The position numbers were made by a program, and so were the translations under genes. The notes under the pieces were generated by a model, which made no database searches, was not told where the DNA came from, and saw nothing but the letters and a program-made list of their open reading frames with translations. A DNA stretch of 46,427 bases from JBBIQH01 sp964475945 (GTDB taxonomy: Archaea > Thermoproteota > Nitrososphaeria > Nitrososphaerales > Nitrosocaldaceae), in NCBI GenBank assembly GCA_964475945.1, contig CAYYYF010000011.1:1-46427 (forward strand), in the 5' to 3' direction. How positions within the stretch are numbered: the stretch's first letter is position 1; the number at the start of each line of letters is the position of its first letter. Below, piece after piece: positions 1 to 8,510 of this stretch.

Positions 1-2
1 AT

Positions 3-530
3 AAGGCAAAGAATAGATTACAGATAATTCATGAAAGGATAGAGAGAAGAAGGAAAGATTTACTACATAAATTATCAAGGTATTATGCTAGATACAATAT
101 AGTAATGGTAGAGGATTTAAATGTTAAGGATATGTTAGAAGATGAACAATTGCAAAGAGGTAATAATACATTGCATAGGAATATTGCTAATAAAGCATTT
201 AATAGATTTATTCAACTATTATCATACAAGACTAAAATCATTAAGGTTGATCCTAAATACACTACTAAAGAATGCTATAGATGTGGTAATATTGAAAATA
301 ACATGCCCTTAAACAAAAGGATATTTAAATACAGTAAATGTGGTTTAGTAATAGATAGAGATAGGAATGGTTCTTTAAACATATTGAAGAAGGGATTAAT
401 GAAATTAGGATTATTTGAAGAAATAATAATAATAACAATATTACCTACCCTAGGGGCTAGGGGAAGTTACGCTTGGGGAGACTCTAATAGGTCTATGAAC
501 CAAGAAGCCTCGCTATTTATGGCGAGGTAG
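3..530 (+). CDS. tnpB: TnpB (IS200/IS605 family), 3' part, cut by window edge
   Basis: The reading frame is open from base 3, so the gene begins outside the window. TnpB is an RNA-guided RuvC-like nuclease of IS200/IS605 and IS607 elements. Visible parts are the RuvC-II segment with the catalytic Glu (VMVEDLNVKDM), the Zn-finger region starting CYRCG, and the RuvC-III motif DRDRNGSLNIL with its catalytic Asp. The third zinc Cys appears as Tyr (FKYSKCG), whereas the right-edge copy keeps FKCSKCN. The last ~30 codons run through the structured right end of the element, and the TAG stop lies inside it. No TnpA is visible. The element ends about 20 bp before the methionine aminopeptidase start. 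Activity is doubtful because of the zinc-finger change. Confidence 0.85.
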   Translation, partial: KAKNRLQIIHERIERRRKDLLHKLSRYYARYNIVMVEDLNVKDMLEDEQLQRGNNTLHRNIANKAFNRFIQLLSYKTKIIKVDPKYTTKECYRCGNIENNMPLNKRIFKYSKCGLVIDRDRNGSLNILKKGLMKLGLFEEIIIITILPTLGARGSYAWGDSNRSMNQEASLFMAR

Positions 531-535
531 CTCAC
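441..535 (+). ncRNA. Candidate omegaRNA/right-end structure of the left tnpB element
   Basis: The 3' end of tnpB folds into consecutive stems: CCTAG/CTAGG (449-453 with 457-461), CTTGG/CCAAG (472-476 with 500-504) enclosing AGACT/GGTCT, and a terminal hairpin CCTCGC/GCGAGG (508-513 with 522-527). The block ends at GTAGCTCAC (527-535). The same block occurs at the right-edge tnpB with compensatory changes in the second stem (CCTGT/ACAGG). TnpB elements are known to produce a guide RNA from this region. The 3' end and guide boundary are inferred, not seen. Confidence 0.5.
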
Positions 536-559
536 TAGTATTGGTGTATTTACTATGGT

Positions 560-1465
560 TTGCTCTTAGCAAAGGAGGATTATATAAAAGCAGGTAGGAT
601 AGCAGCAGAGGTTAGAGAGTATGCTAGGAAGCAGTACTATGTAGGGTATACACTACTTGAGATATGTGAGAGCCTAGAGGATATGATAAGGGCAAAGGGA
701 GGCGAGCCAGCATTCCCATGCAATCTAAGCCTGAATGAGGTTGCAGCACACTACACAGCAGAGCCTGATGATAGGATAGAGGTTAGGGATGGTGATGTAT
801 TGAAGATAGATATAGGTGTGCATATCAATGGCTGCATAGCAGATACAGCAGTAACAGTATGCTACAATCCAGATTACTTAATACTTGTAGAGGCATGCGA
901 GCATGCGCTAAGTGAGGCATTAAAGGTTACTAGGGCAGGGGTTAAAGCAAGTGAGATAGGAAGAGTTATAGAGGGTACTGTAAAGTCATATGGTTTGAAG
1001 CCCATACAGAACCTTAGCGGGCACTCAATACAGCAGTATACTATCCATGCAGGTAAATCTATACCAAATATATGGACCATAGGCTCATTTACCTTGCAAG
1101 AGGATGAGGTCTATGCGATAGAACCATTTGTAACAACAGCAGATGGTTCTGGTGTAGTATACAATGGTGATGTAAGCAATATATTCTCAATAATAACAAG
1201 GAAGAGGATAGGTGATAGAGAGGCTGATGAACTCCTTGAGGTACTATGGAATAGGTTTAGGACCTTGCCATTTGCATTAAGATGGATAGTAAAGGATCTT
1301 AACCTTGATATAGATCATGCTAGAAGGCTTCTATCACTGCTTATTAAGAAGAAGGTTGTTAGGGCATATCCAATACTTGTAGAAGGTAATGGGAGGTTTG
1401 TTGCACAGGCAGAGCATACGATAATAACAGCAAGGGATGGAGGTAGTATAATTATTACTAGGTAA
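560..1465 (+). CDS. map: Methionine aminopeptidase, archaeal type II
   Basis: Removes the initiator Met from nascent proteins in the cytoplasm. At 301 aa it matches the usual archaeal length. Metal ligands expected for the family are present: D84 (KIDIGVHIN), D95 (GCIADTAV), a His in LSGHSIQQY, a Glu in AIEPF and a Glu near the C-terminus in AQAEHTII; H64 is the conserved substrate-side His. The start is TTG at 560: the nearby ATG at 555 is out of frame and closed, and in-frame sequence upstream meets TAG at 536. The IS right end finishes only about 25 bp upstream, so the native promoter has probably been displaced and transcription may come from the element. Confidence 0.95.
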   Translation: MLLAKEDYIKAGRIAAEVREYARKQYYVGYTLLEICESLEDMIRAKGGEPAFPCNLSLNEVAAHYTAEPDDRIEVRDGDVLKIDIGVHINGCIADTAVTVCYNPDYLILVEACEHALSEALKVTRAGVKASEIGRVIEGTVKSYGLKPIQNLSGHSIQQYTIHAGKSIPNIWTIGSFTLQEDEVYAIEPFVTTADGSGVVYNGDVSNIFSIITRKRIGDREADELLEVLWNRFRTLPFALRWIVKDLNLDIDHARRLLSLLIKKKVVRAYPILVEGNGRFVAQAEHTIITARDGGSIIITR

Positions 1466-1486
1466 TTATTCCTACTTGTTAATTGC

Positions 1487-1675
1487 TTATGCATTGCTAT
1501 TTATAGACTCTGCATATATCATTATTACTAGCGTATTGCCTTTACATCTTAGACAGGAACCACCATCCTTGTATACATAATCTCCAACCTTGAATGTACG
1601 CTTGTTCTTTACACCGCATACCTTACACTGCTCTATTGTATATACTAGCTGCTTCTCTTTGCTATCTTGGCTCAT
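1487..1675 (-). CDS. Small zinc-ribbon protein
   Basis: A 62-aa protein with two Cys pairs (CKVC and CLRC) separated by about 20 residues, the layout of a rubredoxin-like or zinc-ribbon knuckle. It overlaps the upstream DUF1512-like gene by 4 nt (ATGA arrangement), so the two are probably co-translated. The function is not known to me; it is likely an RNA-, DNA- or protein-binding accessory of the neighbouring membrane protein. Confidence 0.75.
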   Translation of the reverse strand: MSQDSKEKQLVYTIEQCKVCGVKNKRTFKVGDYVYKDGGSCLRCKGNTLVIMIYAESINSNA

Positions 1676-2817
1676 TGCCCTACACCTACAGTATTACCTA
1701 CACCTATTATTATTATATTATCCCCTTGCTTACTATACTCATCTATCATCCTGAATACAGTGCCACTAGCCTTCTCTGTAGCCTCTGCTATCTCCTTCTT
1801 CATGGTAGTTATAGCCTCAAGTATAGACTGCTTTATTATAACAGCATACAATGGTATGTTATGCTTGGTCGCTATCTCTTCTATCTGAAACCTCTCAACC
1901 CCTATGCCTCCTATGGCAGCACCTACACCTTCTGCAACCTCACCGCTCTTCTCCCCCTCCAACTTTAGTGCAGCATCTATCATGATTATCATATCTATCC
2001 TAGTATTCATCTCATTGATTATTCTATTAAGGGCAGTATGAGGTTCTCCTACTGTTCCCCCGGGCCCTTTAGCCTTAATAAGATAAAGTCTCCTACCATT
2101 GTACTCATACTCACTCAGCACTGTATCCCTTGCTATAGCTATCTTTTCCTTATCAAGCATAAACCTGCCTACAACCATAGGACCTATGCTATCACCTATA
2201 GGCTGGCCTCCTTTTAGTGCTGGTATAGCCTTGCTTAATGCCTCAGCAGACTGCATTATTAAAGGCATGGCCATCTGCAACTGCACTATGAAGAACATGC
2301 TGGTAGTCTTCTTACCCATCAGGTAGAAGTGCCTGACAATCTTGTATAGCGTATGCAATGCAGTAGCAACCTCAAGTACATTCTCCAATCTAGATGCTGT
2401 AATCTCATCTGCTTGGGGTGCCAATGCCTTAACCTCAGCCCTTATCCTCTCATCCCTTAGCCTTATAAGATGCTGTATCTTATTCACTATACCATAAGGG
2501 TCTAGATTAACTGGTGTTATAGTAAAGTGCTCCATAAGCATATCTATCCTCTCCATGCTTGTTAGGTTAGGGTTAACACTCTTTATATATGAGATAGCCT
2601 CTTCCCTAGACTTCTTCTGCATGTTCTCTAGTTTATTGAGTGACTTTGAGACATCCTGCATAACCATCCATAGCTGTATCCTCTGCCCATATAGCATGAA
2701 TATGAATATTGGTAGTATCCAGAGTAGGTATACCCACCATGGCTGTGACTCACCACTTGGAAAGAGTGGGTTCATCTGCATCTGTATACTTGTTATAGCA
2801 TCACTTAAGCTTACCAT
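1672..2817 (-). CDS. DUF1512-like archaeal membrane protein
   Basis: A 381-aa protein with one clear transmembrane segment near residues 27-45 (WWVYLLWILPIFIFMLYG), followed by a long charged, mostly cytoplasmic domain. The C-terminal half has a glycine-rich patch (GVGAAIGGIGVERFQIEE) and a conserved-looking IIEAITTMKKEI-like helix region. I recognise the layout as the archaeal DUF1512 family, whose function is unknown. The start at 2817 is supported by a strong Shine-Dalgarno sequence (AAAGGAGGATAATT before ATG), unlike the mostly leaderless genes nearby, and a TATA-like TTTATAAG lies upstream near 2863-2872. It heads an operon with the zinc-ribbon gene. Confidence 0.75.
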   Translation of the reverse strand: MVSLSDAITSIQMQMNPLFPSGESQPWWVYLLWILPIFIFMLYGQRIQLWMVMQDVSKSLNKLENMQKKSREEAISYIKSVNPNLTSMERIDMLMEHFTITPVNLDPYGIVNKIQHLIRLRDERIRAEVKALAPQADEITASRLENVLEVATALHTLYKIVRHFYLMGKKTTSMFFIVQLQMAMPLIMQSAEALSKAIPALKGGQPIGDSIGPMVVGRFMLDKEKIAIARDTVLSEYEYNGRRLYLIKAKGPGGTVGEPHTALNRIINEMNTRIDMIIMIDAALKLEGEKSGEVAEGVGAAIGGIGVERFQIEEIATKHNIPLYAVIIKQSILEAITTMKKEIAEATEKASGTVFRMIDEYSKQGDNIIIIGVGNTVGVGQ

Positions 2818-2979
2818 AATTATCCTCCTTTTACTATTCCATTAAACTAAACTGGATTCTTGCTTATAAAGTATGCTAAACTATAGTTTATATTAGGTTA
2901 GCAGTAATGCTATATATTATTAAATACTACAAGTGGTTAAAAAGAAATAAAGAAATAAAATAAAGATTATGTGTTTATT

Positions 2980-3789
2980 CTATTCTGCTCCTTCTATTAG
3001 GAAGGTCACATTAACTGATACGAATACCTCTTGCTTCTGTGGGAGTACTACTGTGTAATTTGATGATGCGTATAGGGCTGGTCCAGCATAGTGCATTGGT
3101 GGGTTGTAGTATGAGTACATGCTTACATTCTTAACATCCCCTAGCTTAGCACCTAATGGTGCAAGTATCTTCTCTGCCTTGTTCTTTGCATCAATAACAG
3201 CATGCTCCATAAGCTCATTAACTATGCTACTCTGCATCTCTTGTGATAGGAAGAAGTTAACCGAATAGACTTGGTTTGCACCTGCAGATACTGCAGCATC
3301 TATAACCCTTCCTATATCAGCATCTGCATTCAATGTAATTACCAAGGAGTTGGTTGCTTTATAACCTGTAAGTACACCCTCTTGGTTATATACGGGAGAT
3401 ATGGCATAGTAGTTTGTTCCTATCTGTTCCTTCTCTACCCCTGATGCAGTTACAGCATCTATGACTTTGTTCATGATCTCTGAGTTCATCCTTGCTGCTT
3501 CGCTTGCTGTCTTTGCTTGTGTCTCTACACCAAGATTCAATGCAACCTTATCTGGATCTACAAGCTTCCTTGCTTCACCAGTTACTGATATCTCCCTTGT
3601 AATGTTATTATTACTAATGCTATTACCATCTATCTGTGCCTCTGCTATACCAATACCTTTACCCTGAATGCCTGATTGTACATATAATGCAAATACTAGC
3701 ACTGCTACAATACCTACTCCAGCAAAGAGGTAGTATCTGCTTCTGCTTCTATTGCTACTGTTATTCTTGCTATCTTGGCTCATGCTCAT
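2980..3789 (-). CDS. SIMPL (DUF541) domain membrane-anchored protein
   Basis: SIMPL proteins are extracytoplasmic proteins of poorly defined role (the name refers to an interaction with a signalling kinase in animals). Here a short basic N-terminus and one TM helix (YLFAGVGIVAVLVFALYV) precede the SIMPL core: ISVTGEARKLVDPDKVALNLGVET, then the repeated Ala-rich helices and beta strands to EVFVSVNVTFLIEG. The open frame extends to 3891, but that region contains the TATA box of the divergent gene at 3924, so I place the start at ATG 3789 (ATG 3783 is also possible). It is predicted to face outside the cell. Predicted length about 269 aa. Confidence 0.8.
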   Translation of the reverse strand: MSMSQDSKNNSSNRSRSRYYLFAGVGIVAVLVFALYVQSGIQGKGIGIAEAQIDGNSISNNNITREISVTGEARKLVDPDKVALNLGVETQAKTASEAARMNSEIMNKVIDAVTASGVEKEQIGTNYYAISPVYNQEGVLTGYKATNSLVITLNADADIGRVIDAAVSAGANQVYSVNFFLSQEMQSSIVNELMEHAVIDAKNKAEKILAPLGAKLGDVKNVSMYSYYNPPMHYAGPALYASSNYTVVLPQKQEVFVSVNVTFLIEGAE

Positions 3790-3888
3790 CTCTGCATAGA
3801 TATAGTAGAGAGCAGGTAATGTTAAACTTTGTATCTGAACAGAGGTTACATGCTTTAGTATTGCCGTTCTACCTATTAAAACAGATGA

Positions 3889-3902
3889 CATGTATATATT
3901 GC
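3889..3902 (+). promoter_or_regulatory. TATA box of the wHTH membrane gene
   Basis: TGTATATATT is centred about 27-30 bp before ATG 3924, which fits an archaeal leaderless promoter. It also argues against the upstream-most start of the divergent SIMPL gene. Confidence 0.6.
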
Positions 3903-3923
3903 AGGGCTTGGATAGTTAGCATT

Positions 3924-4346
3924 ATGCATAAAGATATAGAAGGGGAGTTAAAGGGAAAGACCCTACAGGTATACCTGTACATGCTTAAGAGGAATGAACC
4001 TGTAGGGGTTAGAGAGGTGCAGAGGGATCTTAACTTCTCAAGCCCAAGTGTAGCAAGTTATCATCTTGATAAGCTTATAGCACTCAATCTAGTTGCAAAG
4101 GATGATTACGGTAGATACTATGTAGCAAGGAAGGCAGAGATAAGCATGTTAGAGTCGTATGTAAACATACTAGGCTATACCATACCTAGGCTTGCCTTCT
4201 TTGCAGTGTTCTTCACATCCTTGCTTATAGCCTACGTTATATTAAATCACTCATCCTTGAGTATACATGCTGTAGCATTTGCTATTATAGCAAGTGCTGC
4301 ATTCTGGTTCGAGGCACTGAGGCTATGGAAGAGGAGACCGTTCTAA
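3924..4346 (+). CDS. Winged-helix membrane protein
   Basis: From ATG 3924 the product is 140 aa. Residues 1-70 form a winged helix typical of archaeal ArsR/MarR-like regulators (KGKTLQVYLYMLKRNEPVGV... SSPSVASYHLDKLIALNLV). Two hydrophobic helices follow (LAFFAVFFTSLLIAYVIL and HAVAFAIIASAAFWF). It is a membrane-tethered putative transcription factor, a type common in archaea. The longer frame back to 3636 is antisense to the SIMPL gene and has no promoter. The next small membrane gene begins close by or overlaps, so they may form one transcript. Confidence 0.75.
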   Translation: MHKDIEGELKGKTLQVYLYMLKRNEPVGVREVQRDLNFSSPSVASYHLDKLIALNLVAKDDYGRYYVARKAEISMLESYVNILGYTIPRLAFFAVFFTSLLIAYVILNHSSLSIHAVAFAIIASAAFWFEALRLWKRRPF

Positions 4347-4384
4347 TCTATAGTATTATATGCAAAGAGGTGGATCATTACTCT

Positions 4385-4711
4385 ATGCATGGTAATATGG
4401 TTTTGCTTATAGCTGCCCCAGTGCTAGCCATAGCAACAATACTTATGCTTAATACGATATCATCTTACTTCATGCATGTTAGTTATACTGAGGATGAGAG
4501 ATCACTTAAAGCATCAAGTGGAGAGGAGAAAGAAAGAAGCGCATCTATTGCTAGCAGGGAAGAAGGCTTGCAGGCACAATTTGCATATACAAAGCCTAGA
4601 GAGATAGAGGGAGTAGAGTATGTAAACAATATACTACCATATATAATAGGAGTAGTTAGTGCATCTGCTATATTTGTAGTATTAAAGAGATCATATATTA
4701 ACAAACCATAG
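4385..4711 (+). CDS. Small membrane protein, two TM helices
   Basis: Unrecognised protein of about 108 aa. It has an N-terminal hydrophobic helix (MVLLIAAPVLAIATILML), a charged middle rich in Glu/Lys/Ser, and a C-terminal helix (ILPYIIGVVSASAIFVVL). I prefer ATG 4385, preceded by AGAGGTGG, over ATG 4325, which overlaps the upstream gene by 22 nt. Translational coupling with the winged-helix membrane protein suggests a joint role. Confidence 0.55.
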   Translation: MHGNMVLLIAAPVLAIATILMLNTISSYFMHVSYTEDERSLKASSGEEKERSASIASREEGLQAQFAYTKPREIEGVEYVNNILPYIIGVVSASAIFVVLKRSYINKP

Positions 4712-4717
4712 ATCTAA

Positions 4718-4924
4718 TCATTCATTGGTTGTGTTATCAAAACCACAGTATGGACATCTATGACCTCTAAACCTACTTCCACAGGATAGGCATATAGTAA
4801 GGGTATCTTTAGCTACTACATGCCTACCATCATGTTTACCCGTTGTCTTCCTCTTCTCAAGATTGAGGAGTATAAGCATTATTATAATTATAATAAGCCC
4901 TGTAACTACATATAACCATACCAT
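4718..4924 (-). CDS. Membrane-anchored zinc-ribbon microprotein
   Basis: A 68-aa protein with an N-terminal TM helix (residues 3-20, very Ile/Leu-rich) and a C-terminal zinc ribbon with pairs CLSCG and CPYCG. It is convergent with the preceding gene (6-nt gap) and divergent from citrate synthase. Function unknown. The layout resembles archaeal tail-less membrane zinc-ribbon proteins. Confidence 0.65.
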   Translation of the reverse strand: MVWLYVVTGLIIIIIMLILLNLEKRKTTGKHDGRHVVAKDTLTICLSCGSRFRGHRCPYCGFDNTTNE

Positions 4925-4992
4925 CCTCTCTCCCTATGTATTTATACTTTAAGAAATAATATTAATCTTTCAGTAATAGGCTAGCATGCAGT

Positions 4993-6216
4993 ATGCTAAA
5001 AGATAATTTAATAATCCCCTACATCAAACTAGATGTTGTGTTTAGTATAAAGAATATAGGGCTTAGGAATGTAGAGATAGCAGATACAAAGTTATGCCTT
5101 ATAGATGGGGAGAATGGTAGATTACTATACAGAGGGTATGATATATTCGATCTAGCAAAAAACTCTACATTTGAAGAGACGAGCTACCTCCTACTCTATG
5201 GAGATCTCCCAACAAAGGATCAGCTTGAAGAGTTTGATAGAAGGTTAAAGGCTAATAGATCATTACCTAAGGAGGTTGTTGAGGCTATGAAGCATAGGTC
5301 AAAGAGTGCTAGGCCTATGGATGTTCTAATATCATCTGTAGCAATGCTTGCTGATTACGATCCTATAGATGAATCGAAGTCAGCAAACCTTGAGAGGAGT
5401 ATAAGCCTAATAGCAAAGATGCCTACCATAGTTGCTGCTTGGAATGCTATAAGGAATGATAGGCCTATAGTTGAGCCTGATGAGGATCTATCCCACGCAG
5501 CAAATACACTTTATATGCTCTTAGGTAAGGTGCCAGAGAGCGATATTGCAAGGATGTTCGATATATGCTTGATACTTCATGCAGAGCATAGTTTCAATGC
5601 ATCAACCTTTGCTGCCAGACAGGTTGCATCTACTAGAGCGCATATGTATGCATGTGTATGTGCAGCAATAGCAGCATTATCTGGGGATCTTCATGGTGGT
5701 GCAAACGTTGCTGTAATGAAGGCATTACTTGAGATTGGGGATGAGAGTAACGTTAAGAGCTATGTCAAAGCAAAGTTAGATGCTAATGAGAAGATAATGG
5801 GGTTAGGACATGCTGTATACAAGACTGATGATCCTAGGGCTAAGATACTAAGAGAGATGAGTAGAAGGCTAGCGTTGAAGACTAACAGTAAGTGGCATGC
5901 TATAACATACAAACTAGAGGAAGTTGCAAAAGAGGAGGTTAAGAAGAGAAGAGGTGTTGATATCTATGCTAATGTTGATCTTTATAGTGCCTCTGTATAC
6001 TACTCAATGGGTATACCAATAGATCTCTACACATGTATATTTGCCATTGCAAGGATCTCTGGTTGGTGTGCCCATATAATAGAGGAGAAGTTCGTTGAGG
6101 CGCAACCAAAGCCAGCATTATATAGACCAGCTGCCGCATACGTTGGTAGATACTGTGGCCCATTAGGGTGTGAGTATATACCAATACAGAAGAGGGATAA
6201 GCAAGACAGCAAGTAG
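4993..6216 (+). CDS. gltA: Citrate synthase
   Basis: Condenses acetyl-CoA and oxaloacetate to citrate in the TCA cycle. The core is fully recognisable: IADTKLCLIDGENGRLLYRGYD at the start of the domain, HSFNASTFAAR, the His of DLHGGAN, the catalytic His of GLGHAVYKTDDPRA, and the Asp of ANVDLYSASVY. The 407-aa length is slightly long because of about 20 extra N-terminal residues; a GTG near 5038 is an alternative start that would give a conventional length. A TATA-like ATTTATACTT lies near 4938-4948. Confidence 0.93.
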   Translation: MLKDNLIIPYIKLDVVFSIKNIGLRNVEIADTKLCLIDGENGRLLYRGYDIFDLAKNSTFEETSYLLLYGDLPTKDQLEEFDRRLKANRSLPKEVVEAMKHRSKSARPMDVLISSVAMLADYDPIDESKSANLERSISLIAKMPTIVAAWNAIRNDRPIVEPDEDLSHAANTLYMLLGKVPESDIARMFDICLILHAEHSFNASTFAARQVASTRAHMYACVCAAIAALSGDLHGGANVAVMKALLEIGDESNVKSYVKAKLDANEKIMGLGHAVYKTDDPRAKILREMSRRLALKTNSKWHAITYKLEEVAKEEVKKRRGVDIYANVDLYSASVYYSMGIPIDLYTCIFAIARISGWCAHIIEEKFVEAQPKPALYRPAAAYVGRYCGPLGCEYIPIQKRDKQDSK

Positions 6217-6255
6217 TGATATAAGTTTAAGTATACATGCCTAGTATGAATTGGT

Positions 6256-7353
6256 GTGAAGGCTGCAGTATTACGATCAACAGATAGACCATTACAGATA
6301 GAGGAGTTGAGGGATCCTAAGCCTAAGAACAACGAGGTTATGGTAGAGGTCAATGCGGTAGGCCTATGCCATACAGATCTTCATGTGCTTAGAGGGCATA
6401 TACCATTCCCATTGCCAGCAGTGTTAGGGCATGAGGTATCTGGCAAGGTTGTAGCAGTAGGGGATGGAGTAGATAATGTTCAAGTAGGGGATAAGGTAGT
6501 AGGGCCGTTCATACTACCATGTGGTAAATGCAGATTATGCATAAGGGGGTATGAGGATCTCTGCGAGAACTTTTACAACTACAACAGGCTTAAAGGTGTA
6601 TACTACGATGGAACAAGTAGGTTAGCAGATAAGGATGGTAATACAGTATACATGTACTCCATGGGTGCACATGCTGAGTACTGCATAATACCAGCAACCT
6701 CAGTATTCAAGGTAGCAGATAACATAAAGATGGATAATGCAGCAATACTGGGCTGTGCTATAATGACTGCTTATGGAGCATGTAGGAATGCTAACCTTAA
6801 GCCCTCTGAGACTGTTGCTGTATATGGTATAGGAGGGGTTGGTAGCAACGTTGTTCAGATAGCAAGCAAGGTATTCAATGTAGATGTTATTGCCATAGAT
6901 GTTAGGGATGAGAAGTTGGATTATGCCAAGACCCTTGGGGCAAGGTATACTATAAACTCAAAGAAGGAGGATCCTGTAAAGGCGATAATGGATATAACTG
7001 ATAGTAGAGGTGCTGATGCTGCCATAGAGGTTATAGGGCTAAAGGAGACTATAAGCAATGCTATAAGATCTGTGCGCTCTGGCGGCAGGGCTGTGCTGGT
7101 AGGGTTATCATCGAAGAGGGATGAGGCTGGGTTTGAGATAAACTTCGTTGTAAGGAAAGGGGTGCATATAATAGGCTCTTATGGGGGCAAGCCTAGAATA
7201 GATATGCCTGAGATAATAGAATTGGCGAGTAAAGGGGTAATAGATGTTGAGAATGTTATCTCTGAGCAGTTTACATTGGAGCAGATAAACGAGGCATTCG
7301 AGAAATTGGAGAAGGGAGGAGTAAGAGGTAGGGCGATCATAAAATTAAGGTAA
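6256..7353 (+). CDS. Zinc-dependent alcohol dehydrogenase (MDR family)
   Basis: A 365-aa medium-chain dehydrogenase with a GTG start. Catalytic-zinc residues are Cys and His in GLCHTDLH and the HE of VLGHEVSGK. The structural-zinc Cys4 loop is CGKCRLCIRGYEDLC. The nucleotide-binding Rossmann motif is YGIGGVGSNVVQIAS with the acidic D of VIAIDVRDEK, which favours NAD(H). It oxidises an alcohol or reduces an aldehyde; the substrate cannot be read from sequence. It lies about 40 bp after citrate synthase, likely in the same transcription unit. A semialdehyde reductase role in carbon fixation is possible but speculative. Confidence 0.9.
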   Translation: MKAAVLRSTDRPLQIEELRDPKPKNNEVMVEVNAVGLCHTDLHVLRGHIPFPLPAVLGHEVSGKVVAVGDGVDNVQVGDKVVGPFILPCGKCRLCIRGYEDLCENFYNYNRLKGVYYDGTSRLADKDGNTVYMYSMGAHAEYCIIPATSVFKVADNIKMDNAAILGCAIMTAYGACRNANLKPSETVAVYGIGGVGSNVVQIASKVFNVDVIAIDVRDEKLDYAKTLGARYTINSKKEDPVKAIMDITDSRGADAAIEVIGLKETISNAIRSVRSGGRAVLVGLSSKRDEAGFEINFVVRKGVHIIGSYGGKPRIDMPEIIELASKGVIDVENVISEQFTLEQINEAFEKLEKGGVRGRAIIKLR

Positions 7354-7409
7354 CGGGCTAAACCAAATCATTTTTAATTTATCATATATAGATATAGTTT
7401 ATTAATAAC

Positions 7410-8510
7410 ATGTTTATGAGATATGTTATGGTTGGTAAGGTAAAGTTTGGTATTCAGAACGGTCTAAATGTAGCAAGGCTTGAGTTAGGGGAGGAACAGC
7501 AACTTATGGCATATATTCTTGCTGATAAACTAGGATATGACTCTGTATGGAGTATGGATCATACCAATGTCCCTCAATGGCCTAATGCTATAGTTAATGA
7601 TGCTTGGATACTACTTGCAGCAGCATCACAAGTAACAAGTAATGTCATGCTGGGTACATGTGTTACAGATGCTATTAGAAGACATCCGTCTATTGTGGCA
7701 TTGCAGACTATAACACTTGATAGGGTATCCAAGGGTAGGGCAATACTAGGGATAGGAGCAGGGGAGGCTCAGAATATAAATGACTTTGGTATACAATGGG
7801 ATAAACCAGTATCTAGGCTAGAGGAGCAGTTACAGGTAATAAGGCTGCTATTTGAGTCATCACCAGAGCATAGGGTTAGTTTTGAGGGCAAGTTCTATAC
7901 CCTAAAGAATGCCTGCCTGCAAGCAAAGAGCATACAGCAGCCTAGACCTCCTATATACGTAGCAGCAGGTGCTCAAAGAACACTGGAGATAACAGCAAAG
8001 TATGGTGATGGTTGGTTACCTATAGCATATACACCAGAGTTGTATGAGTATCATTCAAGGATAATAGCAGAGAAGGCCAAGGAGCATAATAGAGAGGATA
8101 ACATAGAGAGGTGCTTAGACTTTGATGTATACTTTACAGATGACCCAGAGGAGTCATGGCTAAGGTTAAGGAGTGCGTTGAAGGTTAGTCTCTACAAACC
8201 AGAGCTCTTGAAGGTGTATGGTATGGAGCCTCCTAAGGACTTTGACTTTAGGCAGTACTTTACAGAGTATGCTATGTCAAAGCCTGAGCTTATGCAGAAG
8301 ATGCGTGAGGCAGCACAGCAGATACCAGATAGCATAGCAAGGTCTGCCATAGGCTTAGGTAAGCCTGATGATATAATACCTGCTATAGAGAGGTTCATAA
8401 AGGCTGGTGTGCAACACTTCATAATAAGGTTCTGGGGTGAGGGATACTACAAGAATATAGAGCTCTTTGGTAGGAAGGTGATACCATACTTTAATGGTGT
8501 TAAGAGATAG
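7410..8510 (+). CDS. F420-dependent luciferase-like (LLM/Mer-type) oxidoreductase
   Basis: A TIM-barrel flavin/F420 oxidoreductase of 366 aa resembling methylenetetrahydromethanopterin reductase. Signature segments are KVKFGIQNGLN, ADKLGYDSVWSMDH, VMLGTCVTD...RHPSIVALQTITLD and RAILGIGAGEAQN. Thaumarchaea have Mer-like proteins, so a role in tetrahydromethanopterin C1 metabolism or another F420H2-linked reduction is plausible; the substrate is not determined. Starts at 7410, 7416 or 7428 (MVGKVKFG) are possible. A TTTTAATTTA box lies about 30-35 bp upstream. F420 biosynthesis genes cofC/cofD are in the same window. It overlaps the convergent phosphoesterase gene by 11 nt. Confidence 0.85.
   Translation: MFMRYVMVGKVKFGIQNGLNVARLELGEEQQLMAYILADKLGYDSVWSMDHTNVPQWPNAIVNDAWILLAAASQVTSNVMLGTCVTDAIRRHPSIVALQTITLDRVSKGRAILGIGAGEAQNINDFGIQWDKPVSRLEEQLQVIRLLFESSPEHRVSFEGKFYTLKNACLQAKSIQQPRPPIYVAAGAQRTLEITAKYGDGWLPIAYTPELYEYHSRIIAEKAKEHNREDNIERCLDFDVYFTDDPEESWLRLRSALKVSLYKPELLKVYGMEPPKDFDFRQYFTEYAMSKPELMQKMREAAQQIPDSIARSAIGLGKPDDIIPAIERFIKAGVQHFIIRFWGEGYYKNIELFGRKVIPYFNGVKR

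Noticed and set aside
1658..3783. Identical 17-bp segments encoding the MSQDSK start in two genes (1658-1674 and 3767-3783)
   Set aside because: Short shared start, probably coincidence or codon bias; no other similarity between the genes.
3790..3891. Longer start of the SIMPL gene
   Set aside because: That region contains the TATA of the divergent gene and adds residues not typical of the family; ATG 3789 is preferred.
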